DNA of 64,000 nt from positions 1-64,000 of the forward strand of contig JBOEHJ010000023.1 of the NCBI GenBank assembly GCA_050633905.1, read 5' to 3'. Positions 7,729 through 15,496 of the stretch are shown here, piece after piece. Below the pieces are notes generated by a model. It did not search any database and was not told where the DNA came from. It was given only the letters and a program-made list of their open reading frames with translations. Source of the DNA: JANQPX01 sp050633905. Its GTDB lineage: Bacteria > Pseudomonadota > Alphaproteobacteria > Geminicoccales > Geminicoccaceae. A program made the position numbers and the translations under genes. Numbering within the stretch: the first letter of the stretch is position 1; each line of letters begins with the position of its first letter.

Positions 7729-10663
7729 GGAGCCGTTCTCCTTCGGGATCGACAAAATGGGGGGAGACGATTTCGACGTTGATGCTGCTGTTGCGCACCG
7801 GGTCGCTGGCGACCACCACTTCACCAAGACGCTCCTGGCCGCGCTTGATGAAGCCAAGGGCGATCGAGGATTGAAGCTCCGGCGAAAAAGCGGCCGAGGT
7901 CAGCCAGCCCTCGTCGTTCTCCATATTGGCCGCCTTGCCCTGGGTGAACAGATGGGCGCCGGCGGCGATCGTCTGGCTGCAGTCGACGGGCTTGAAGCCC
8001 ATCAGCCTGAAGCCGTCTTCGCGATTGAGCGCCGGCCGCTCGGAGAGCGTGTTGCCGATGAAGTCCTTCTTCTTCGAGAGCATGCGGCCCATGCCGAGAT
8101 CCTGGGCGCTCAAGGTGCCGGTCAGCTCATTGCCGGCCGCATGGCCCTTTTCGATGCGCATTACGCCGAGCGCTTCGGTGCCGTAGGGCGTGACCCCGAA
8201 TTCCTCGCCGGCGGCCATCAGGGCTCGGATCATGCCATCGCCATAGCGGGCAGGCACCGCGATCTCATAAGCGAGCTCGCCCGAGAACGAGATGCGGAAA
8301 AGGCGCGCAGGCGTGCCGCCGAGCACGGAAATTTCGGCGCAGGCCATGAAGGGGAAGGCTTCGTTCGAGATGTCGCGATCGACATCGACGATCTTCTGCA
8401 GAAGCTTTCTGGAGTTCGGGCCTGCGACCGCGAACTGCGCCCAGCCATCGGTGGTGGAGATCAGATGCACGTCTAGATCCGGCCAAAGGCACTGCCGGCA
8501 GAACTCCAGATGACGAAAAACCAGTCCGGCATTGGCAGTCGTCGTGGTCATAACATAGTGGTTTTCGCCGAGACGCGCGGTCGTGCCGTCATCCATGGCG
8601 ATACCGTCTTCTCGGAGCATGAGACCATAGCGGGTCTTGCCGACCGCGAGCTTGGCGAAGCCGTTGACATAGACCTTGTTCAGGAACTCGGCGGCATCGC
8701 CGCCTTGAATGTCGACCTTGCCAAGAGTGGTCACATCACAGATACCGACGGAATGTCGCGTCGCCTTCACTTCGCGATCAACACTTTCCCGCCAATGGGT
8801 TTCACCCGGCTTGGGGAACCACTGCGCCCGGAGCCACATGCCGGTCTCGACGAAAACCGCCCCTTGCTCTTCGGCCCAGCGGTGGCTGGGCGTGCGCCTG
8901 AAGGGACGAAAATCCTTACCGCGCGAACGGCCGGCAAGCGCGCCAATCGGAACCGGCGTGTAGGGGGGGCGAAAGATCGTGGTGCCGGTCTCCGCGATCG
9001 ACTTCCCGGTGTGTTCCGCCATGATCGCAAGAGCGGGCACATTCGCCGTCTTGCCCTGATCGGTCGCCATGCCGAGCGTAGTGTAGCGCTTCAGATGCTC
9101 GACTGCGGAAAAACCTTCCTGGAAGGCGAGCTTGACGTCCTTGATGGTGACGTCGTTCTGCAGATCGAGCCAGGCACGGCCCCTGCCCTCCTTGACGTGC
9201 CAGAAAGCGGAAATCGACGACGCTTCGTCATCGGCCTTTGGTGCCGGGCCGGCACTGGCTGTACCACCGATCTCGTCGGCGATCGTGTCGCCGGCTGCGA
9301 AACCTTCTCGTAAGCCAGCTGACAGTGTCAGGGAGCCATTCGCGGCGCCGACCACGGTCATGCCTTTGGGAAGCTCCCCACCCGGCACGAAGGCCGCAAT
9401 GTCATCCCGCCATGTCGGCCGACCGCGGTGATGGCAGGTGAGATGAACGTTCGGGCTCCAGCCGCCGGAGACAGCCAGACAATCAGCCTCAATGGACTGG
9501 CCGTCGGAGAGCTGGATCGATGTCATTCCCCTTCGGCCTTTTGTGCCGATCACCCGACCGTTCATGACGATCCTGGCACCTGCGATGTCCGCGCATGGCT
9601 TACCATCGCGGGTATCGATCACCGCAGCAATGTCAACGGCCCTGGCGACCAGGTCGGTGGCGGTGCGCCAACCGTCGTCATTGTTGGTGAAGACGGCGAC
9701 GCGTTTGCCCGGTGCAGCTGCCCAGCGGTTAGCATAGGCACGAACGGCGCCGGCGAGCATCACGCCGGGACGGTCATTGTTGGGAAAAGCGACCCCGCGC
9801 TCGATGGCACCGGCCGCGAGAACCGCCCGTTTGGTGTAGATCCGCCAAAGGATCTGCCTCGGCTTGCCCTTGGGATCGGCGAGATGATCGGTCTTGCGCT
9901 CGAGTGCGCCATAGATGCCGTGATCGAAGACACCGTAGACGGTGGTGCGCGGCAGCACCCGGACGTTCGACATCGCGCTCAACTCGGCGACGGTCGAGGC
10001 GGCCCAAGCCGACGCGACCTGATCATCGATGCTGTAAGTCTCGGCATTCAGCCGGCCGCCCAGTTCGAAATCCTCATCAGCGAGGACCACGCGAAGGCCA
10101 GCTCGACCCGCCGCAAGGGCGGCTGCCAGACCGCCCGGCCCAGCACCGATCACCAAGAGATCGGCGTGCAGGAACCCCTTGTCGTAGGTATCAGGATCAG
10201 CCTGTTTCGACGCGTGTCCGAGGCCTGCCGAATTTCGGATGATCGNNACCTTCTCCCAGAATGCCTTCGGCCACATGAAGGTTTTGTAGTAGAAGCCGGC
10301 GCTGAGGAATGGCGACAGGTAATCGTTGATCGCCATGATATCGAAGTCGAGCGAGCCCCGGTGGTTCTGACTGCTGGCGCTGAGACCGTCAAACAGCTCA
10401 GTCACCGTGGCGCGCGTATTGGGTTCCTGTCTGGCGCCGGTCCTAAGCTCGACCAGGGCATTCGGCTCCTCCGATCCAGCGGTGAAAATCCCCCGCGGGC
10501 GGTGATACTTGAACGATCGCCCGACCAGACGCTGGCCGTTGGCAAGCAGCGCCGAAGCCAGCGTATCGCCGGGATAGCCCTGCAACGGCCTGCCGTTGAA
10601 GGTGAAGTCGAGCGTCTTGCCTCGATCGATCAGACCGCCTTCGAGACGATGGGTCTGGGCCAT
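7721..10663 (-). CDS. soxA: Sarcosine oxidase alpha subunit
   Basis: Large subunit (about 980 residues) of tetrameric sarcosine oxidase. The N-terminus has the ferredoxin-like TFNGRPLQGYPGDTLASALL, followed near residue 170 by the dinucleotide-binding VIGAGPGGLAAALAAGRAG; the C-terminal third is a GcvT-like folate-binding aminomethyltransferase domain (ICDVTTLGKVDIQGGDAAEF, LGVMRIEKGH). It carries NAD+ and shares the flavin site with SoxB. The gene follows soxD by 5 bases and overlaps soxG. Two ambiguous bases at 10246-10247 interrupt a conserved stretch: related proteins read WEKVYEPxIR while here only WEKVxIIR can be read, so two codons appear to be lost at an assembly join without breaking the frame. 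The gene itself is probably intact in the organism. Confidence 0.93.
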   Translation of the reverse strand: MAQTHRLEGGLIDRGKTLDFTFNGRPLQGYPGDTLASALLANGQRLVGRSFKYHRPRGIFTAGSEEPNALVELRTGARQEPNTRATVTELFDGLSASSQNHRGSLDFDIMAINDYLSPFLSAGFYYKTFMWPKAFWEKXXIIRNSAGLGHASKQADPDTYDKGFLHADLLVIGAGPGGLAAALAAGRAGLRVVLADEDFELGGRLNAETYSIDDQVASAWAASTVAELSAMSNVRVLPRTTVYGVFDHGIYGALERKTDHLADPKGKPRQILWRIYTKRAVLAAGAIERGVAFPNNDRPGVMLAGAVRAYANRWAAAPGKRVAVFTNNDDGWRTATDLVARAVDIAAVIDTRDGKPCADIAGARIVMNGRVIGTKGRRGMTSIQLSDGQSIEADCLAVSGGWSPNVHLTCHHRGRPTWRDDIAAFVPGGELPKGMTVVGAANGSLTLSAGLREGFAAGDTIADEIGGTASAGPAPKADDEASSISAFWHVKEGRGRAWLDLQNDVTIKDVKLAFQEGFSAVEHLKRYTTLGMATDQGKTANVPALAIMAEHTGKSIAETGTTIFRPPYTPVPIGALAGRSRGKDFRPFRRTPSHRWAEEQGAVFVETGMWLRAQWFPKPGETHWRESVDREVKATRHSVGICDVTTLGKVDIQGGDAAEFLNKVYVNGFAKLAVGKTRYGLMLREDGIAMDDGTTARLGENHYVMTTTTANAGLVFRHLEFCRQCLWPDLDVHLISTTDGWAQFAVAGPNSRKLLQKIVDVDRDISNEAFPFMACAEISVLGGTPARLFRISFSGELAYEIAVPARYGDGMIRALMAAGEEFGVTPYGTEALGVMRIEKGHAAGNELTGTLSAQDLGMGRMLSKKKDFIGNTLSERPALNREDGFRLMGFKPVDCSQTIAAGAHLFTQGKAANMENDEGWLTSAAFSPELQSSIALGFIKRGQERLGEVVVASDPVRNSSINVEIVSPHFVDPEGERLRA
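10246..10247. other. Assembly join (two N) inside soxA
   Basis: Two unresolved bases. The frame is preserved, but comparison with the conserved SoxA pattern suggests about six bases are missing here in addition to the two Ns. Confidence 0.6.
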
Positions 10664-10668
10664 GGTTC

Positions 10669-11049
10669 CTATCTCCCGGCACCGGCTGCCTTGGCAGCAG
10701 GCTCGCCTACGCCGTCATCATTGGCGATGACAGGTGTCGGGATCGGGAGGTACTGGACAGAAGACGCGCCCCGTCCGCTCGCACGGGCGACGTCGCGCGC
10801 CAGTTCGACCTGCAGAATGTCGTGGGTCAGCGTGTTGCGCGTGACGATGAGCCAGGAGCGGTCGCCCTGCTCGTGATACCAGAGTTCCCGATGTTCGCCG
10901 GCGGGGTTGTCCCGGAGATAGAGATAGTCGTGAAATTTCTCAGCGGCGTTCTCGTCCTGCCAGTCGGGCCGGTCGATCAGAGATGCGTCCCCGAAATAGA
11001 TGAACTCAGCAGCGTCACGTGGTCCTAAGAGCGGATGGTCGATGATCAT
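10669..11049 (-). CDS. soxD: Sarcosine oxidase delta subunit, cysteine-free variant
   Basis: About 126 residues, between soxB and soxA as usual. The pattern GPRDAAEFIYFGDA near the N-terminus and ELWYHEQGDRSWLIVTRNTL downstream identify it as SoxD. In characterised SoxD proteins zinc is held by a CPxCGPR motif, a His and a further Cys in the HxxGC region. Here the first motif reads DHPLLGPR and the second HEQGD, so all three cysteines are absent. I chose the ATG at 11049 because the protein then starts MIIDHPLLGPRD, aligned with the family; the upstream 12 codons lie in the soxB-soxD gap and overlap. The subunit probably keeps its structural role but cannot bind zinc in the known way. Confidence 0.85.
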   Translation of the reverse strand: MIIDHPLLGPRDAAEFIYFGDASLIDRPDWQDENAAEKFHDYLYLRDNPAGEHRELWYHEQGDRSWLIVTRNTLTHDILQVELARDVARASGRGASSVQYLPIPTPVIANDDGVGEPAAKAAGAGR

Positions 11050-11062
11050 GGCGCTCGCTCCT

Positions 11063-12313
11063 TCAGTGCAGGTTCGGTTGGGCACCCATGCCCTTTTCGT
11101 CGATCATCGCGCCGGACCTGAAACGGTCGAGGCGATAGGCCGTGGCGGTGGGATGTGGCTCGTCCCTTGCCAGGAGATGGGCGTAGCAAAGGCCAGAAGC
11201 AGGCGTGGCCTTGAAGCCGCCATAGCACCAGCCGCCGTTGAAATAGAGCCCGTCGATGGGAGTCTTGTCGATGAAGGGAGAACCATCCATCGACATGTCC
11301 ATCACGCCGCCCCACATGCGCAACACCCTGAGCCGACCAAGCTGCGGCAGGATCGCCATACCGCCTTCCGCGACATCCTCGACGACCGGCAGGTTGCCGC
11401 GCTGCGCATAGGTGTTGTAGCCGTCGATATCGCCGCCGAAGACGAGGCCGCCCTTGTCCGACTGGCTGCAATAGAAGTGACCGGCGCCGAAGGTGATCAC
11501 CCCATCGAGGACAGGTTTCAGCCCCTCGGTCACGAAGGCCTGAAGCACATGGGTCTCGATCGGAAGGCGCATGCCCACCTGGGCCATAACGCGGCCGGAC
11601 GATCCAGCGACGACCACGGCGACCTTTTTCGCCCGGATTTTTCCGCGCGAGGTCTCGACGCCTCGGCACACACCATCCTGGATGTCGAAGCCCGTGACCT
11701 CGCAGTTCTGGATGATATCCACGCCCTGGGCGTCGGCGCCTCGCGCATAACCCCAGGCGACTGCGTCATGGCGCACCGTGCCGCCGCGCCGTTGCAACAG
11801 ACCGCCTTTGATCGGAAAGCGTGCATTGTCGAAATCGAGAGCCGGATAGAGCTTACGGACCTGCTCGGCATCGAGAAGCTCGGCATCAGCACCCGCCAGC
11901 ATCATGGCATTGGCGCGCCTGGCAAAGGCGTCGCGCTGCGGATCGCTGTGGTAGAGATTGAGGACGCCGCGCTGCGAAACCATGGCGTTGTAGTTGAAGT
12001 CCTGCTCCAGATTCTCCCAGAGCTTCAGGGACAGCTCGTAGAAGGGCTCGTTGCCTTGGAGCAGGTAGTTGGAGCGGATGATCGTGGTGTTGCGCCCGAC
12101 ATTTCCGGAACCAATCCAGCCCTTTTCCAGAACCGCGGTGTTGCGCACCCCGAAGGTCTTGGAAAGGTAGTAGGCGGTTGCCAGGCCATGCCCGCCTCCG
12201 CCGACGATCACGACGTCATAGTCAGGCTTCGGATCAGGTTCGCGCCAGACAGGTTTCCAGCCTTTGTTCCCTGTCAGCCCTTCCCAGACAACCTTCCATC
12301 CGGAGTACTGCAT
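11063..12313 (-). CDS. soxB: Sarcosine oxidase beta subunit
   Basis: Flavoprotein subunit (416 residues) of tetrameric sarcosine oxidase, binding FAD and, in the family, covalent FMN. The dinucleotide loop VVIVGGGGHGLATAYYLSK begins at about residue 34 and the family signature GRNTTIIRSNY follows at about residue 74. It is the first gene of the soxB-soxD-soxA-soxG run, with an AAGGAAG ribosome site 8 bases before the ATG. The GlxA-type regulator gene is divergent 86 bases away, so the shared intergenic region likely holds both promoters. The enzyme would feed glycine and one-carbon units into central metabolism, consistent with a methylated-amine pathway. Confidence 0.92.
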   Translation of the reverse strand: MQYSGWKVVWEGLTGNKGWKPVWREPDPKPDYDVVIVGGGGHGLATAYYLSKTFGVRNTAVLEKGWIGSGNVGRNTTIIRSNYLLQGNEPFYELSLKLWENLEQDFNYNAMVSQRGVLNLYHSDPQRDAFARRANAMMLAGADAELLDAEQVRKLYPALDFDNARFPIKGGLLQRRGGTVRHDAVAWGYARGADAQGVDIIQNCEVTGFDIQDGVCRGVETSRGKIRAKKVAVVVAGSSGRVMAQVGMRLPIETHVLQAFVTEGLKPVLDGVITFGAGHFYCSQSDKGGLVFGGDIDGYNTYAQRGNLPVVEDVAEGGMAILPQLGRLRVLRMWGGVMDMSMDGSPFIDKTPIDGLYFNGGWCYGGFKATPASGLCYAHLLARDEPHPTATAYRLDRFRSGAMIDEKGMGAQPNLH

Positions 12314-12399
12314 GATGCACTTCCTTGATTTGCTTGCCTCAAGTTTTATTCCTGAGAGACATGCTTGACTTTCACAATATGGACGGAAAGATATGAAAT

Positions 12400-13419
12400 A
12401 TGGTCAATCACTCATCAAAAAAACACCAGTTTAAGGTCGGCCTGTTTCTCATCGACGGCTTTGCACTGATGTCCTATGCCTCGGTCGTCGAGCCGCTGAG
12501 AGCGGCCAACCTGCTGAATCCTTCGATCATGTACAATGTCATCAACGTTCCGGCCCGAGGTGAAGCCGCGAGAAGCTCGTTCGGGGTTCAGGTCGAAGCC
12601 TCAGGCAAGGTCGGCCTCGACCTCGATTTCGACCTTCTCCTCGTTATTGCAGGCGGCGATCCCACGACCTTTCGTGACCAGAAGGTCTTCAATTGGTTGA
12701 GACGATTGGATCGAATGGGCGTTCGGTTGGGCGGAGTTTCTGGCGGACCCGTTATCCTGGCCGCGGCCGGCCTTCTCGAAGGGCGGCGCATCACCGTGCA
12801 TTGGGAACACGCCGATGCTCTGGCCGAGCTCGCCCCTGATCTGATGATCGAGCGCACCCTATACGTCGTCGATCGTGATCGTGTCACCTGCGCGGGCGGC
12901 ACCGCCCCCCTCGATCTCATGCACGCTCTGATGGCCGAACATCACGGTCCGGACTTTGCGCGGCGGGTCAGTGACTGGTTCATGCACACGGATGTGCGGC
13001 CTTCAGGCGGGCCTCAGCGCGCCGGGCTGGTCGAGCGTTTCAGAACGACGAACCAGGCGGTCATCGATGCGATCGGGTTCATGGAGAACCGCATTGCCGA
13101 TCCGCTCTGCCTGGACGAGCTTGCCGGATTTGCCGGCGTGAGCAAACGGCAGCTCAATCGTCTGTTTCGCGAAAAACTTGGAAAGACCACCATGACTTTC
13201 TATCGCGACCTCAGGTTAGGAAAAGCGAGAAGCCTGCTCACAAGCTCATCTCTGCCCATGACTCAGATCGCGCTGGCCACGGGATTCTCCAGCTCCGCCC
13301 ATTTCTCGAAAGCCCATACCGAGCGCTATGGGATGCCGCCATCCTCGGTGAGAGCCGTCCCTGTGGCGCTGTCATCTATGGACACTCCTCGTATTGCAAG
13401 GGGTTTTTTTGAGTTTTAG
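12400..13419 (+). CDS. GlxA/AraC-family transcriptional regulator
   Basis: A 339-residue regulator with an N-terminal DJ-1/PfpI-like (type 1 glutamine amidotransferase-like) sensor domain (about residues 8-190: FKVGLFLIDGFALMSYASVV, then GGVSGGPVILAAAGLL) and a C-terminal AraC double helix-turn-helix (LDELAGFAGVSKRQLNRLF and QIALATGFSSSAHFSKAHTE). This is the architecture of GbdR/GlxA-type activators that respond to glycine betaine, dimethylglycine, carnitine or related amines. It is divergent from soxB with an 86-base gap, so it most likely controls the sarcosine oxidase genes. The exact effector cannot be read from sequence. Confidence 0.9.
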   Translation: MVNHSSKKHQFKVGLFLIDGFALMSYASVVEPLRAANLLNPSIMYNVINVPARGEAARSSFGVQVEASGKVGLDLDFDLLLVIAGGDPTTFRDQKVFNWLRRLDRMGVRLGGVSGGPVILAAAGLLEGRRITVHWEHADALAELAPDLMIERTLYVVDRDRVTCAGGTAPLDLMHALMAEHHGPDFARRVSDWFMHTDVRPSGGPQRAGLVERFRTTNQAVIDAIGFMENRIADPLCLDELAGFAGVSKRQLNRLFREKLGKTTMTFYRDLRLGKARSLLTSSSLPMTQIALATGFSSSAHFSKAHTERYGMPPSSVRAVPVALSSMDTPRIARGFFEF

Positions 13420-13650
13420 CATTCAGGTTGGCAGTCATCTATCCGGCCTCTTTTGCGGGCATGATGTTCGCTGGTCCTGATGGAAGCCGAGAGATCAACG
13501 CCCAGTCAAAAGATCGGGCTCATGGCCTTGACAGCGCCGGGCTGGCAAGTGAAAGACTTAGCAAATACCAAGAATGTAGTTCGTTCGCTTCTCTATAGGA
13601 TACTTACATGTTAATAAATGGATAATAACAAATATCGAAGAGGATAGCTT

Positions 13651-14901
13651 ATGTCTGCTCTTGGAAGTTCTTTTGCCTCCAAAATGGGTGCTGCTGTCTG
13701 TTTCATTGTTGGTCTCACCAATACTTCTCAGTCTCAAGAGGCTGATGTTATACATTGGTGGACATCGGGCGGCGAAAAGGCTGCTGTGAGGGTGCTCGAA
13801 AAGGGATTCTCTGACATTGGCGGTAAATGGATAGATCTTCCGATTCTCAGTCCAGACATAGCTCGTACACACGGTATCGAGCGAATCTATGAAGGCAAAC
13901 CACCGACAGCGATGCAGTTTAATACAGGAAAGCAATTTGATCAGCTTGTTGAGAATGACAAACTTCAAGATCTCAATGAGTTAGCAGATAGTCAGAATTG
14001 GCGAAATATCCTGCCTTCCATTGTTGTCGACGCCATTACATACAACGGGAATTTCTATGCAGCACCAATTAATATTCATGGAGACAACTGGTTTTGGATA
14101 AACAAGAAAATATTCATAGATAATGCAATAACGATTCCAGAAAAATACAGCGAATTAATTGAAATAGCACCGGAATTGAGAAGCAAAGGAATCATACCGT
14201 TGGCAGTCGGCGCTCAATCTTGGCAAAGGCGAATAGTATTTAACAGCGTTTTGCTGGCGGAGGCTGGTCGAGAGGTGTACCTATCGGTACTTGGCGACAA
14301 TGATGCTGAAACGATTAGAGGAAAATCCTTTGCAAATGCGGCCGCGACGTTTCGCAGTCTGAGTAAGCTGAGTTCTGATAGAACTGAGGTCGAAAGCTGG
14401 TATCAAGCGACAGAACTGGTTATGGAGGGAAAGGTCGCTTTGCAGATCACTGGTGACTGGGCAAAAGCCGAGTTTCTTCAAAGAGGTTTCAAGCCTGGCG
14501 AGGATTTCGAATGCATTATTCCAAATAAAGAGCAAGGTTATATTTTAGGAGGTGATGTTTTCGTCTTTCCACTAATGAAAAGCAATGTTGAAAAAGAGGC
14601 GCAACAAAAATTGGCCTCGATCATTTTAACGCCAGAAGCTCAGTTAGCCTTCAGCATTGCGAAGGGATCAATCCCCGTTCGAACCGATATCGATACCTCT
14701 TCAATGGATCTGTGCGCGCGACGAGCACTTGACATTATTCAAGACCAGAGTTTGCAAGTTCCAAGTGGGCCTTATCTCGTCCCTGAAGAACTTAACGGCG
14801 TCATTGATGATGTGATCTCTGAGTTCTGGAACAACAAGTTGATGAGCGTGAGTGAGTTCATTGATAATTACCTGGAAGTCGTCGAATACTTCCGTCAATA
14901 G
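13651..14901 (+). CDS. Orphan sugar ABC transporter substrate-binding protein
   Basis: A 416-residue family 1 solute-binding protein with an N-terminal signal-like segment (residues 1-28) and the start of the mature protein VIHWWTSGGEKAAVRVLEKG, a pattern seen in glucose/mannose-binding proteins of the GtsA type. Further typical pieces are YNGNFYAAPINIHGDNWFWI and LVMEGKVALQITGDWAKAEF. No permease or ATPase gene is adjacent: upstream is the GlxA regulator and downstream IS-like debris. Its codon use is visibly more AT-rich than the neighbouring genes, indicating separate acquisition. It may deliver sugar to a transporter encoded elsewhere or act as a chemotactic binding protein; it could also be a leftover of a lost operon. 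Confidence 0.82.
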   Translation: MSALGSSFASKMGAAVCFIVGLTNTSQSQEADVIHWWTSGGEKAAVRVLEKGFSDIGGKWIDLPILSPDIARTHGIERIYEGKPPTAMQFNTGKQFDQLVENDKLQDLNELADSQNWRNILPSIVVDAITYNGNFYAAPINIHGDNWFWINKKIFIDNAITIPEKYSELIEIAPELRSKGIIPLAVGAQSWQRRIVFNSVLLAEAGREVYLSVLGDNDAETIRGKSFANAAATFRSLSKLSSDRTEVESWYQATELVMEGKVALQITGDWAKAEFLQRGFKPGEDFECIIPNKEQGYILGGDVFVFPLMKSNVEKEAQQKLASIILTPEAQLAFSIAKGSIPVRTDIDTSSMDLCARRALDIIQDQSLQVPSGPYLVPEELNGVIDDVISEFWNNKLMSVSEFIDNYLEVVEYFRQ

Positions 14902-15496
14902 CATCGAGGTTAACCTGGTCAATATCTTCTTTTAACGTCAATCATGAACGGCGACAGATATAAATGTGTGCCGAAAGATGAACTCCTTCCCTGGCAGTGG
15001 AANNGCAGAGCAGCAGAAAAAAGCAGCCTAGCCGCGGCTCTCACCGGAGATGTACGAGAAACGTGCTTTTTTGCATATCATCGATAGCATCTTCCCATTT
15101 CTGTCCAATGAGAACGCCGTTGTGGCCTTCGTTGCCCTCAAAGGCCTCAAAAGGCGCTCTGGAGACTTCCTCGACAGATTCGCTCAATCTCTGACGGAAT
15201 TCGGATACTTTGCAACGCCTGTCGTCAAACCGCGTGTCGCCGAGAAAAGCATCGGGACCGTCTTTTCAAGGCATCGTTAGTGCATACTTCTGCTGATCAT
15301 GTTCCCGAACGAGATTGCTATGTTCTGAAAAAAAAATAGTGTGTTAAATCGAATTGAGCAAAAGATGATTGGTGTCTATCCAGATGTAAAAAAATCCAAC
15401 ATAGTGCACTTAGTCTTCGGGAATCAAAATTTTGAAAGACTACACCGTCGGTTGGAGGCAAGATCGTAATAAATAATGCGTAATGTATTTTTCGAT
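14902..15496. other. AT-rich intergenic region with IS-like debris and an assembly join
   Basis: About 600 bases without a secure gene. At roughly 14965-15003 the plus strand reads PKDELLPWQWK, which resembles the extreme C-terminus of IS66-type transposases, but the piece is too short to be sure. It runs straight into two unresolved bases (15003-15004). A 76-codon open frame at 15050-15280 (starting MYEKRAFLHIIDSIFPFL) matches nothing I recognise. The remainder is AT-rich and featureless. Confidence 0.4.

Noticed and set aside
9428..10876. Long plus-strand open frame of about 480 codons
   Set aside because: It is antisense to soxA, has no family motifs and no ribosome site, and arises from high-GC third positions.
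11000..12328. Plus-strand open frame of about 440 codons
   Set aside because: Antisense to soxB and soxD, which have full family signatures.
15050..15280. 76-codon open frame beside the second N run
   Set aside because: No recognised domain and an in-frame stop shortly upstream; may be part of IS-like debris, so not called as a gene.
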